Positions 34,855 to 43,628 of a DNA stretch of 64,000 nt are shown here, one piece after another. The translations under genes and the position numbers were made by a program. The DNA is from Dorea_A sp016295505. Its GTDB lineage: Bacteria > Bacillota > Clostridia > Lachnospirales > Lachnospiraceae. The stretch is from the NCBI RefSeq assembly GCF_039832105.1, contig NZ_JBDOHS010000012.1, forward strand, positions 1 to 64,000, given 5' to 3'. Position 1 is the first letter of the stretch. Every line of letters begins with the position of its first letter. The notes beneath the pieces were generated by a model that did no database searches, was not told the origin of the DNA, and saw only the letters and a program-made list of their open reading frames with translations.

Positions 34855-36025
34855 CGAACGTAATCTGGAAAACATACCAGTCGGAGCTCTGGGAATCATT
34901 GCTCTGGATGGCTGCAAAGACATGGGAAGCAGGGTAGATGATTACCTTGTCAAATGGAGACGCGAGGATGGACATATCCACAAAAATGACGTTTCTTTTA
35001 CCGGCTACGAAAAAGATACGTATCTGATAGACGCAAAAGTACCGCGTTTCGGCTCTGGGGAGGCCAAAGGTATCATTAATGAATCTGTCCGCGGAAAAGA
35101 TCTGTATCTGATGGTAGATGTCTGCAACTACAGTCTGACCTACTCTCTGACAGGCAACATCAACCATATGTCACCTGATGACCATTATCAGAATCTGAAG
35201 CGTATCATCGCTGCTGTAGGAGGAAAGGCCCGTCGTATCAATGTTATCATGCCATTCCTGTATGAAAGCCGTCAGCACAAAAGAGGAAGCCGCGAATCAC
35301 TTGACTGCGCGCTCGCTCTTCAGGAGCTCGTCCGCATGGGCGTGGACAATATCATAACATTTGATGCACATGACCCTCGTGTACAGAATGCAATTCCGTT
35401 AAATGGTTTTGAAACCGTACGTCCGACTTATCAGTTTATCAAGGGTCTCTTCCGTCGTTTCAAGGATCTGCAGATTGACAGCGATCATATGATGGCAATC
35501 AGTCCGGATGAGGGAGCAACAGAACGTGCGATCTATCTTGCAAACGTTTTGAATCTTGATATGGGAATGTTTTACAAGCGCCGTGATTTTTCCAGAGTTG
35601 TTGATGGTCGCAACCCGATTGTCGCTCATGAATTCCTCGGTTCTTCCGTTGAAGGCAAAGATGTTATCATCCTGGATGATATGATCTCTTCCGGTGACAG
35701 TATGCTGGATGTTGCACGCCAGTTAAAACAGCGTAAGGCAAAACGAATCTTCGCCGCTGCAACTTTCGGTCTGTTTACAAACGGACTTTCCAAATTCGAC
35801 GAAGCATATGAGGAAGGCATCATTGACGCGATCCTTACTACCAACCTGATCTATCAGACTCCGGAACTTCTGGAACGCCCATATTACATCAGCTGTGACA
35901 TGAGCAAATACATTGCACTTATGATCGACACTTTGAACCATGACGGTTCTATCAGCAGTATTCTGAATCCGATCGAACGCATCCAGAATGTTGTGGATAA
36001 ATATAAAAGAGGAGAGGAAATCTAA
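34838..36025 (+). CDS. prs: Ribose-phosphate pyrophosphokinase (long clostridial form)
   Basis: Makes PRPP from ribose 5-phosphate and ATP (395 residues; classical enzymes are about 315). Conserved parts are YESRQHKRGSRESLDCALALQEL in place of the canonical RQD motif region, ITFDAHDPRVQN, AISPDEGATERA and the PRPP-binding loop VIILDDMISSGDSMLD. Extra residues are mainly at the N-terminus and around residues 40-70. The overlap with the loader gene implies coupling of nucleotide supply and replication genes. The stop codon lies inside the shared terminator. Confidence 0.92.
   Translation: MMLRRNERNLENIPVGALGIIALDGCKDMGSRVDDYLVKWRREDGHIHKNDVSFTGYEKDTYLIDAKVPRFGSGEAKGIINESVRGKDLYLMVDVCNYSLTYSLTGNINHMSPDDHYQNLKRIIAAVGGKARRINVIMPFLYESRQHKRGSRESLDCALALQELVRMGVDNIITFDAHDPRVQNAIPLNGFETVRPTYQFIKGLFRRFKDLQIDSDHMMAISPDEGATERAIYLANVLNLDMGMFYKRRDFSRVVDGRNPIVAHEFLGSSVEGKDVIILDDMISSGDSMLDVARQLKQRKAKRIFAAATFGLFTNGLSKFDEAYEEGIIDAILTTNLIYQTPELLERPYYISCDMSKYIALMIDTLNHDGSISSILNPIERIQNVVDKYKRGEEI
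35992..36000 (-). promoter_or_regulatory. Single DnaA box inside the prs 3' end
   Basis: TGTGGATAA, the complement of the consensus DnaA box, within codons near the prs C-terminus. It may be chance. Confidence 0.25.
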
Positions 36026-36044
36026 TCAGATTTCCTCTCTTTTT
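36012..36044. terminator. Shared terminator overlapping both convergent stop codons
   Basis: Stem GAGAGGAAATCT / AGATTTCCTCTC, loop AATC, with T-run on the plus strand. The prs stop (36023-36025) and the stop of the opposite AAA gene (36026-36028) both lie in the loop region. Confidence 0.88.
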
Positions 36045-37585
36045 ATTGGAATTCGCATATTCTTTAACAGTTGTTCTTCCCGGTTCTGACAGGTGAAAAT
36101 GATAACCTGTCTTCCGCTCTTCGCCAGCCACCTCAGGGTTGCTCTCAGTCTTTCGTCATCATAAAATGCAAACGTATCGTCCAGAATAATCGGAAGTTCT
36201 TCTTCCTGCAGCATATTTCCGGCCGCCATACGCAGTGCAAAGTAAACCTGCTCCACAGTTCCTCTGCTCACCTGCTCCATCGCTATCCGGCGCCCTCCGC
36301 TCATCAGACTGACATGCAGTTCATCATCGATCAGTATCTTCTCATACTTTCCATTTGTAATCTCACACATGATCTCCGATATGTTCTGATCCAGTTCTTT
36401 CCGCATCCGTTTCTGCATATCAGCGGAAAGCTCCTGAAGGCGTTCTATCGCAAGCCCTATTGCATCCTTCTTTCTGCCATACGCTCTGTAATCTGCTCCC
36501 ACTTCATCCAGCTCTTCCAGCTTTTCCTGAAGATTTTCATATTGAATTCGTTTTTCTTTTAATTCTGCCGCCAGATGCCTGCATGACCATTCCAGCTGTT
36601 CCGTTGAGATCTTCTCCTCCTGCGGGGTAATCTCTTCCAGCATCTTCTCCGGTTCTGTCTTCTCCGGCCTCTTCCCCACCTTCATACGGTTCCATACATA
36701 GATTACGCTGAGCAAAAACAGAATGATCGATATCAGATAGCTCCATGGCCTTGAAACAAGCGCAAACGGAAGTACAATAATCACGGCAAACAATATAATT
36801 TCAAACGGATGAATTCTCCATTTGTCCGGCCGCAGTTCATCCATCATGCCCTTATTCACATCTTCCCTGTCAGTTTTTTCATGTTCTTCCTTTTCTTTCC
36901 GATGTTCCAGTTCCTCTTCCAGACTGTTTTTTTCTCCCTCCAGGCGATGAACATCCCGCCAGACATAGGACGCTTCCTGTTCTATCATTTCCCGTTTCTG
37001 CTGCTTTTCCACCAGAAAATCTTTCGCTGAACGTTCCTGCTCTCTGCGTTTTTCCTGCAGTCTTTGAATCGCCTCCTCCAAATCAATTCCGGAAGCACCT
37101 GAAGTATAGCAGTTCATCGCAAAATTCCGCAGCTCTCCGGCAAGGCTCTGTCCTGTCTGCACCTTCATCTGACGTACAGATATCGTATTATCATAGCTTT
37201 CTGCCTGAAGTCCTCCGAGCAGCATCGTCAGATCCCCGTCTTCTATGGACAGCTGTTCTCCATCATTTTCACAGATCAGTTCTGCCCGCCTTGAATATCT
37301 GTCAAAATTTCTGTCAATCCGGAATATCTTTTCTCCGCTCTCAAATCGCAAAGTACCGGAATAATAGTTCGGATTTTCCCATGGCTCGTAGATGCTGAAT
37401 GCATCGTTTACGGCTGCACGTCCACGTCCGCGTTCCATTCCAAACAACATTCCCCGGATAAATGCATGGATGGTAGACTTCCCCGATTCATTTTCTCCAT
37501 ACAGAACATTGATCCCATCTCCCAGTTCGATGTGTCTGCCTGAAAATTTCCCATAGCTCTTTAATATCAGTTCACATATCTTCAT
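36026..37585 (-). CDS. SbcC/YhaN-like ATPase with a central membrane hairpin
   Basis: A 519-residue SMC/Rad50-type ATPase. The N-terminal head has FSGRHIELGDGINVLYGENESGKST (Walker A), and the C-terminal head has the ABC signature VSRGTVEQVYFALRMA and Walker B LPIILDDTFAFYDDE. In place of a long coiled coil there are two short ones (about 165-240 and 310-385) flanking two adjacent membrane segments (about 255-295, ILFAVIIVLPFAL and YLISIILFLLSVIYVW). Paired with the upstream nuclease, as in Bacillus yhaO-yhaN. A membrane-attached DNA-end processing complex is inferred. 3 nt separate it from the nuclease gene. Confidence 0.88.
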   Translation of the reverse strand: MKICELILKSYGKFSGRHIELGDGINVLYGENESGKSTIHAFIRGMLFGMERGRGRAAVNDAFSIYEPWENPNYYSGTLRFESGEKIFRIDRNFDRYSRRAELICENDGEQLSIEDGDLTMLLGGLQAESYDNTISVRQMKVQTGQSLAGELRNFAMNCYTSGASGIDLEEAIQRLQEKRREQERSAKDFLVEKQQKREMIEQEASYVWRDVHRLEGEKNSLEEELEHRKEKEEHEKTDREDVNKGMMDELRPDKWRIHPFEIILFAVIIVLPFALVSRPWSYLISIILFLLSVIYVWNRMKVGKRPEKTEPEKMLEEITPQEEKISTEQLEWSCRHLAAELKEKRIQYENLQEKLEELDEVGADYRAYGRKKDAIGLAIERLQELSADMQKRMRKELDQNISEIMCEITNGKYEKILIDDELHVSLMSGGRRIAMEQVSRGTVEQVYFALRMAAGNMLQEEELPIILDDTFAFYDDERLRATLRWLAKSGRQVIIFTCQNREEQLLKNMRIPIKREEI

Positions 37586-37588
37586 TCT

Positions 37589-38644
37589 CTATCCTCTTCT
37601 CGTCTCAATCAATGCCTGCACTCCCTCACAAAGTGCCTGATATTCTACGCTTTCCTGATCATATCCCTGCAGGCTGTGAATAAATTGTCCAAGAATGTTA
37701 TCTTTATTTTCCTCCATTAACTTTTCAAAATGATATGCAGGTCTTGTGTGATCTGCAATGCCAACAATATTTCCGAAAGGATCCATATCTGTAAGATCAA
37801 ATATCATATCCGGATCTCGTTGTCCTGTCAGAATAATCTTATACATATTAGCAACACCAGACATTTCTATCTGCTTCCTGATTGCATTCTTCAGCAGATG
37901 TCCCGTCATATTCCTGTCCACTTCTACATCCATGTGAATGTATTCTCTGGATGCCGCAGGCACAAATCGGATCCTGCACCCTTTGTCTGTAATCTCGCCG
38001 GCAATATATCCATGTACCCCCGTATCATTGATGTCTGTCGGTTCCAGCGAGCCGGCATAGGCGACACGATTCTCTTCAAGTATCTGCGCTTTATGAATAT
38101 GACCAAGCGCCACATAATCATATCCCAGCCGTTTCAGTTCCCGGCTCTGAAACGGAATGTGCTTTTCATCTCCGCCATGAGCCAGCAGGATCTCATACTT
38201 TTGTCTTTTTTCAGGCACTGCGTCAGCATATCTTGCTTCCTCAACCTCTCTTGCATGAAAACTGCTGCCATAGACTGCTGTATGAAGCTTTGGAAGTTCC
38301 ACACAGGAAATATCCTCGCTCAGAATCATATGTACATTTCCCGCCCAGCTGAACGTCTGGTAATAGGAATTCTTTTTTATATAATCATGATTTCCTGCAA
38401 TCATGACCACTTCCGTGTCAGAGGCTGATGCCAGAATAGAATTCATCTCCTTCAGTTCGCGAAGCAGCGGCTGCCGGTGAAAAAGGTCACCCGCAATCAG
38501 TAAAAGCTCTGTTTTCTCTTCTTTACATATCCCGATTATTTTCCGGAACGTATCCCATATCTCACCCGGTCTTTTCTTACTGTATGCGCTTCCTGCGTCC
38601 GGGCTTACTCCTAAATGTAAGTCTGCGATGTGTATGAACCTCAT
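37589..38644 (-). CDS. SbcD/Mre11-like DNA repair exonuclease (YhaO type)
   Basis: A 351-residue calcineurin-like metallophosphoesterase. Metal-binding motifs are HIADLHLG (start), AGDLFHRQPL, AGNHDY, LLAHGG and ALGHIHKAQI, in the order of Mre11/SbcD nucleases. It is partner of the SbcC/YhaN-like ATPase downstream. Its first 68 bp overlap the 3' end of the histidine-kinase gene in another frame; the MRFIHIADLHLG start is firm because the first metal motif is at residue 5. Confidence 0.93.
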   Translation of the reverse strand: MRFIHIADLHLGVSPDAGSAYSKKRPGEIWDTFRKIIGICKEEKTELLLIAGDLFHRQPLLRELKEMNSILASASDTEVVMIAGNHDYIKKNSYYQTFSWAGNVHMILSEDISCVELPKLHTAVYGSSFHAREVEEARYADAVPEKRQKYEILLAHGGDEKHIPFQSRELKRLGYDYVALGHIHKAQILEENRVAYAGSLEPTDINDTGVHGYIAGEITDKGCRIRFVPAASREYIHMDVEVDRNMTGHLLKNAIRKQIEMSGVANMYKIILTGQRDPDMIFDLTDMDPFGNIVGIADHTRPAYHFEKLMEENKDNILGQFIHSLQGYDQESVEYQALCEGVQALIETRRG

Positions 38645-39794
38645 GTGTTGCCCCTTCTTCCTTCTTGTCCTCAGCTTTCCCCGGAAGCGTCACGATAAAC
38701 TGTGTCTTTTGATCGTCACTTTTTGCCCGAATCAGGCCTCCGTGCAGTTCCACGATCTGTTTGGCGATCGCAAGTCCCAGGCCCGCTCCTCCCGTTCCGC
38801 TGGAACGGGAATTATCTACCCGGTAGAATTTTTCAAATATCGTCTGCAGCATTGCCCCCGGAATCTTATCGCCCTGATTAATAAATACAATCTCAACATC
38901 CCTGTTTTTCTTACATGCTTCTATTCGGATCACTGTATTTTCATAACAATACGCAATCGCATTTTTCAATATATTATCGAACACCCGGGCAAGCTTGTCC
39001 GGATCTCCATATACCACCAGATCCTCTTCTACATCCACTTCACATGTCAGACATTTTTCCTGGAGTACACCATACAATTCGTCTGCAATCTGTTCCAGCA
39101 TCATGGTTAGATTGATCTCCAGCGGTTCAATTTCTATATTTTGCAGATTATATCTTGTAATATCGAAGAACTCATTGATCAGTTCGCCCAGGCGAAGTGA
39201 TTTTTCAAGCGCAATATGCGTATATTTTTCCCGTTCCTCTTCCGGCATCTCCTGATGACTGTCCAGCATACTGAGATACGCAACGATAGAAGTCAGCGGT
39301 GTCTTCAGATCATGTGCCAGAAATATCACCAGATCATTTTTCTTCTTCTCACTCTCTTCCGCCTCAAGTTCCTGACGTTTTAAAGTTGCTTTAATTTCAT
39401 TCAGACGGATTTCAATCGGCTTCAGCTCCGTAATCAGATGGATTGGTTCTGTGGAATCCGAAATAATGTTTTCAATTCCATGATCGATCTGGTCCAGATA
39501 ACTGGTCATCTTCGAAAGTGCTATATAGAAAAAAAGAGCAAAAAGTACCAGATAGCCGACAATCATGAAGAAGATCTTATTGTCACCTATCAGCTTCCAG
39601 TACAATTGCTTTGCCGTTTCTTCCTGTACATTAAATGCTTCCAGAAGACCCACAAAGGTCTTCGCAAAGCTGTCATTATATACTCCGTCAATTACATAAT
39701 TCAGCAGAAAACCTCCTACCAGAACGGTAAGTGCCGTTACAAGAACCGTCTGCAGCAGGATACTGAATTTTAACTTTCGATAGTTATTCTTCAA
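38577..39794 (-). CDS. Sensor histidine kinase (VanS-like)
   Basis: A 405-residue kinase. Two membrane segments (about 10-32 and 75-95) flank a short sensor region, followed by a HAMP-like linker, the phospho-acceptor box LAHDLKTPLTSIVAYLSML and the ATPase N, G1 and G2 boxes (DNILKNAIAYC, GTGGAGLGLAIAKQIVELHGG). The kinase core ends near IVTLPG; about 35 further residues (KAEDKKEEGATHEVHTHR...) are basic, unlike known tails, and are encoded over the start of the next gene. Overlaps its response regulator by 11 bp. The signal is unknown. Confidence 0.92.
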   Translation of the reverse strand: MKNNYRKLKFSILLQTVLVTALTVLVGGFLLNYVIDGVYNDSFAKTFVGLLEAFNVQEETAKQLYWKLIGDNKIFFMIVGYLVLFALFFYIALSKMTSYLDQIDHGIENIISDSTEPIHLITELKPIEIRLNEIKATLKRQELEAEESEKKKNDLVIFLAHDLKTPLTSIVAYLSMLDSHQEMPEEEREKYTHIALEKSLRLGELINEFFDITRYNLQNIEIEPLEINLTMMLEQIADELYGVLQEKCLTCEVDVEEDLVVYGDPDKLARVFDNILKNAIAYCYENTVIRIEACKKNRDVEIVFINQGDKIPGAMLQTIFEKFYRVDNSRSSGTGGAGLGLAIAKQIVELHGGLIRAKSDDQKTQFIVTLPGKAEDKKEEGATHEVHTHRRLTFRSKPGRRKRIQ

Positions 39795-40473
39795 CCTTAT
39801 AACCTACTCCCCATACTGTCTTGATAAAATCAGACTTTCCGGTCGGCGCACTCATCTTTTCCCGCAGATGACGGATGTGCACCATGACTGTATTGTTACT
39901 GTTTTTATAGTATTTCTCATGCCATACTTTTTCGAACAGTTCTTCCGAACTGATCACTTTTCCCCGGTTCTCGCAGAGCAGCCAGAGGATATCAAACTCA
40001 ATCGGCGTAAGTGTAAGCTGCATCTCATTGTATACGCACTCATGAGAAGTACGGTTCAGAAACAGTCCGCCAAAATCAATAATATCTCCTTCCTCTTTTC
40101 CGCCGTCATTATACTGCGTATACCGGCGAAGCTGTGCCTTCACGCGTGCAACCAGCTCCAGTGGATTGAACGGTTTCGGAATATAGTCATCGGCCCCCAG
40201 TGTAAGACCGGTAATCTTATCCATATACTCTGTCTTGGCCGTCAGCATAATAACCGGAAACGTATATTTCTGACGAATCTGCTTCAGAATCTGAAACCCG
40301 TCAATATCCGGCAGCATAATATCCAGAATCGCAAGATCAATCTTCATACTGTTGATACAGTCCAGCGCATCCTGCCCGGTATAAAATTTGAATACCTTAT
40401 ACTGGTCATTCTGAAGGTAAAGTTCCACTACATCAGCAATTTCCTTTTCATCATCAACTACTAAAATATTCAT
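39784..40473 (-). CDS. OmpR/VanR-family response regulator
   Basis: A 229-residue regulator: receiver domain with DDEKE, phospho-acceptor D in LAILDIMLPDIDG, T in MLTAKTE and K in YIPKPFNP, then an OmpR-type winged helix (LTPIEFDILWLLCENRGKVISSEELFEKVW, VMVHIRHLREKM, TVWGVGYKVE). With the following kinase it forms a VanRS-type pair; resistance genes are not nearby, so the target is unknown. A palindromic element copy lies 15 nt upstream of the start, beside the AGGAGGGT ribosome-binding site. Confidence 0.94.
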   Translation of the reverse strand: MNILVVDDEKEIADVVELYLQNDQYKVFKFYTGQDALDCINSMKIDLAILDIMLPDIDGFQILKQIRQKYTFPVIMLTAKTEYMDKITGLTLGADDYIPKPFNPLELVARVKAQLRRYTQYNDGGKEEGDIIDFGGLFLNRTSHECVYNEMQLTLTPIEFDILWLLCENRGKVISSEELFEKVWHEKYYKNSNNTVMVHIRHLREKMSAPTGKSDFIKTVWGVGYKVEE

Positions 40474-40488
40474 ACTACCCTCCTGTAT

Positions 40489-40543
40489 GGGGACGGAGGA
40501 TTTTTAAAAATCCTCCGTCCCAAATTAAAAATGCCCTGTCCCC
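40489..40543. repeat. Palindromic element, copy E (left arm truncated)
   Basis: Inner palindrome intact (GGGACGGAGGATTTTT and its complement); only the right outer module remains, with one change (ATGCCCTGTCCCC). Its left edge is 15 nt from the response regulator start codon. Confidence 0.9.
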
Positions 40544-40557
40544 TTTTGCTCATAAAG

Positions 40558-40575
40558 TTATCCACATTATCCACA
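40558..40575 (+). promoter_or_regulatory. Tandem perfect DnaA boxes
   Basis: Two adjacent consensus boxes, TTATCCACA (40558-40566) and TTATCCACA (40567-40575), between the asnS stop codon and palindromic element E, about 85 bp upstream of the response regulator start. Confidence 0.65.
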
Positions 40576-40576
40576 T

Positions 40577-41968
40577 TTATAATTCGCAGTTTCCCACAGT
40601 TCTTGGGAAAGGTACCACATCGCGGATATTGCCCATTCCAGTCAGATACATAACGCATCTTTCAAATCCAAGTCCAAATCCGGAATGTCTGGTAGAACCA
40701 TACTTACGAAGATCCAGATAGAATTTGTAATCTTCTTCTTTTAATCCAAGTTCGTTCATTCTGGTCAGAAGTTTCTCGTAATCATCTTCTCTCTGGCTTC
40801 CGCCGATGATCTCACCGATTCCCGGCACAAGGCAATCCACAGCTGCGACTGTCTTGCCATCATCATTTAATTTCATATAGAATGCTTTAATTTCCTTCGG
40901 ATAGTCTGTTACGAATACCGGACGCTTAAATACCTCTTCTGTCAGATAACGTTCATGCTCTGTCTGAAGGTCGGTTCCCCAGGATACCTTATATTCAAAT
41001 TTATCATTATGCTTTTCCAGAAGTTCCACTGCTTCTGTATAGGTGATTCTTGCAAAATCAGAAGATGCTACATTATGGAGTCTTTCCAGAAGTCCCTTAT
41101 CTACAAATGAGTTAAAGAAATTCATCTCTTCCGGCGCATTTTCCAGCACATAATTAATCACATATTTCAGCATGGACTCTGCAAGGATCATATCATCATC
41201 CAGATCAGCAAATGCCATCTCAGGCTCGATCATCCAGAATTCCGCTGCGTGACGTGTTGTGTTGGAGTTCTCTGCACGGAATGTCGGGCCAAATGTATAG
41301 ATATTGCGGAATGCCTGTGCATAGGTCTCCCCATTCAGCTGTCCACTTACCGTAAGGCTTGTCTCTTTTCCAAAGAAATCCTGTGAGTAATCCACACTTC
41401 CGTCCTCATTCTTTGGAACATTCTCCATATCCAGTGTTGTCACTCTGAACATCTCACCCGCACCCTCACAGTCACTTCCTGTGATCAGCGGAGTATGCAC
41501 ATAGACAAATCCTCTCTCCTGGAAGAACTTATGAATCGCATAGGCAGTCAGTGAACGCACACGGAATACTGCCTGGAACGTATTGGTCCTCGGTCTCAGA
41601 TGTGAGATCGTACGCAGGAATTCAAAGCTGTGACGCTTCTTCTGAAGCGGATAGTCCGGAGCGGATGCGCCTTCCACTTCTACGGTATCTGCCTGTATCT
41701 CAAAAGGCTGCTTTGCCTGAGGTGTTGCAACCAGTGTTCCTGTCACGATGATCGCTGCACCTACATTCAGCTTGGATATCTCTGCAAAATTGACCATTTT
41801 GTCATGGTATACCACCTGGAGTGGCTCAAAAAATGTTCCATCATTTACTACAATAAATCCAAATGTCTTGGAATCTCTGATGCTTCGAACCCATCCTCCG
41901 ATCGTAAGCTTCTGATTAATGTACTTCTCCTTATTCTTATATAATTCTCGAATCGTTATCAAATCCAT
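40577..41968 (-). CDS. asnS: Asparaginyl-tRNA synthetase
   Basis: Class IIb aminoacyl-tRNA synthetase (463 residues). N-terminal OB-fold (LTIGGWVRSIRDSKTFGFIVVNDG), motif 2 (TFRAENSNTTRHAAEFWMIEPE) and motif 3 (GFGLGFERCVMYLTGMGNIRDVVPFPR) are all present; the TRHAAEF and final NIRDVVPFPRTVGN are typical of AsnS. Monocistronic. Confidence 0.97.
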   Translation of the reverse strand: MDLITIRELYKNKEKYINQKLTIGGWVRSIRDSKTFGFIVVNDGTFFEPLQVVYHDKMVNFAEISKLNVGAAIIVTGTLVATPQAKQPFEIQADTVEVEGASAPDYPLQKKRHSFEFLRTISHLRPRTNTFQAVFRVRSLTAYAIHKFFQERGFVYVHTPLITGSDCEGAGEMFRVTTLDMENVPKNEDGSVDYSQDFFGKETSLTVSGQLNGETYAQAFRNIYTFGPTFRAENSNTTRHAAEFWMIEPEMAFADLDDDMILAESMLKYVINYVLENAPEEMNFFNSFVDKGLLERLHNVASSDFARITYTEAVELLEKHNDKFEYKVSWGTDLQTEHERYLTEEVFKRPVFVTDYPKEIKAFYMKLNDDGKTVAAVDCLVPGIGEIIGGSQREDDYEKLLTRMNELGLKEEDYKFYLDLRKYGSTRHSGFGLGFERCVMYLTGMGNIRDVVPFPRTVGNCEL

Positions 41969-42134
41969 ACCATTTTACTCCTTTTATTTATTCCTCATGT
42001 ATATAGGCACTTTGCAGTAATTATAACACATTTACAAAATATTTTAAAGGGCAGAACAATGATCCCTTTTCCTAGTCATATGAATCTGCATATATCAACA
42101 GCAAGACACCTGCTGCCACAGTCAGGACAACACA

Positions 42135-42161
42135 AACAGGACAGCGCATGGCTGTCCTGTT
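42135..42161 (-). terminator. Terminator of the DFA-utilisation operon
   Basis: Perfect 11-bp stem AACAGGACAGC / GCTGTCCTGTT with a 5-nt loop, 30 nt after the GH91 stop on the minus strand. The T-run after it is weak (TTTG), so termination may be partial. Confidence 0.65.
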
Positions 42162-42191
42162 CATGTATCGTTAATTCTATTCTATATTTCT

Positions 42192-43574
42192 TTACAGTCC
42201 AATCTCTGGAATAGCTCTGAACACATTCACAGTCCTGTCCATCACCACCTGGCTTTCACTTCCGCAGTCCAGGACTACATTCTGCATTGCTTCTTTTTCC
42301 ACAAGCACAGCCACCGCATCAAGCGCTTTTAACCTGTCAATCGTAAGGAGTGCACCTACCTGTGCCGAGAAACATGCATCTTCATCCTGAAGCATTGCCG
42401 TCTGCGTTTCCACAGAATAATCCGTTTCCTTTGATTCTGTAGTCGTAACAATATGATTGTTAGCAATATAGTTGCCCTTTCCTGCAACAACATGTATAAT
42501 TACCGGAACCGTTCCTGTCGGCTTAATATACTGCGTATCAATTGTTTCGGATATATGATTGGCTATCACAGAATTATAATTTCCGCTGATACGGATGAGT
42601 CCATACCGGTCATCCAGCCCATTATCATATCCCTGCATCGGCGGCCATGGCTCATGATCGCGCAGGAAATGATTGGATGAAACAAGATTTTCCGAGCAAT
42701 TTCCTGTCATCACCAGCATTCCCGGATAAAAGGAATGAAATCTGTTACCGGTAACGGATGAACGCACCACACCATCAAAATGAACACTGCTTGTACCGCG
42801 CGGGAATACATTGTTTGACGTAATCAATAATCCCCCGAAGTTCTGCGCATAAATGGAATATCCATTGTACCCCGCACCAATCAGATTATCCGTAATCTTG
42901 GATGCCTGTCCTGATCCGCGAAGCTCAATACAATTGCCACACTCTGCAATAAAATTGTCATGAATGGACATAGCATCTGCATTGTAGCTCACAACTCCAT
43001 GCTCCAGATAGATAATTCCCATTCCCGTAATTCTGAATGAATCCTGCGCACTTGCAATATAAATGCCCGTTTTTCCATTCATATATGTATTTTCCGGGTC
43101 ATGATTCCCAGAACCATCATCAACAAAATGAAGACCGTCAATACAGAAATTTTCAAATTCTACAGAACTGATACGGGGATCTCCGCTCCGTTTTACATAA
43201 AACGCTGCTCCGGAACCTCCATCATCGCCATCCTCCGGCTTGAGTTCCACAAGCACCCGACTGCCTCCCGGCCATACTTCATGCCAACGTGACAAGTCAC
43301 TCTCCGAAGTATTAAATCGAATACTGGAAGAAGTAAACCCATGCCCGGATCCCATTATTTTCAAATAGCTGATATCTATGATCACCTGCGTGCGAAGATG
43401 ATAATCGCCTGACGGAATATAGATTACCGCACCCGGCTTTCCTTCCTCATTTCTGTCCTTTTCCGTCTGCCTGCTTTTAATGTCTGCAATGATACTATTA
43501 ATTACTTCCCCGATATCTTCATATGGGTTTCCAACTTTCCATTCCGTTACGTCATAATAATTTTTACTCGCCAT
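42192..43574 (-). CDS. GH91 difructose dianhydride enzyme (DFA III hydrolase / inulin fructotransferase)
   Basis: A 460-residue right-handed beta-helix protein strongly resembling inulin fructotransferases: NPYEDIGEVINSIIADIK, GKPGAVIYIPSGDYHLRTQV, SYLKIMGSGHGFTSSSI and WPGGSRVLVEL. The likely catalytic pair is D206 (HDNF) and E217 (CIEL), eleven apart, the same spacing as the D233/E244 pair I recall for a Bacillus enzyme. No signal peptide is present, while inulin-degrading GH91 enzymes are secreted. With an ABC importer and GH32 in the operon, hydrolysis of imported DFA III (or DFA I) to inulobiose is the better reading. Last gene of the operon. Confidence 0.85.
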   Translation of the reverse strand: MASKNYYDVTEWKVGNPYEDIGEVINSIIADIKSRQTEKDRNEEGKPGAVIYIPSGDYHLRTQVIIDISYLKIMGSGHGFTSSSIRFNTSESDLSRWHEVWPGGSRVLVELKPEDGDDGGSGAAFYVKRSGDPRISSVEFENFCIDGLHFVDDGSGNHDPENTYMNGKTGIYIASAQDSFRITGMGIIYLEHGVVSYNADAMSIHDNFIAECGNCIELRGSGQASKITDNLIGAGYNGYSIYAQNFGGLLITSNNVFPRGTSSVHFDGVVRSSVTGNRFHSFYPGMLVMTGNCSENLVSSNHFLRDHEPWPPMQGYDNGLDDRYGLIRISGNYNSVIANHISETIDTQYIKPTGTVPVIIHVVAGKGNYIANNHIVTTTESKETDYSVETQTAMLQDEDACFSAQVGALLTIDRLKALDAVAVLVEKEAMQNVVLDCGSESQVVMDRTVNVFRAIPEIGL

Positions 43575-43628
43575 TCACAACTCCTCCTGCAAGTCTTCAC
43601 TGATATGTCTTGATTATACGTTCAATTT

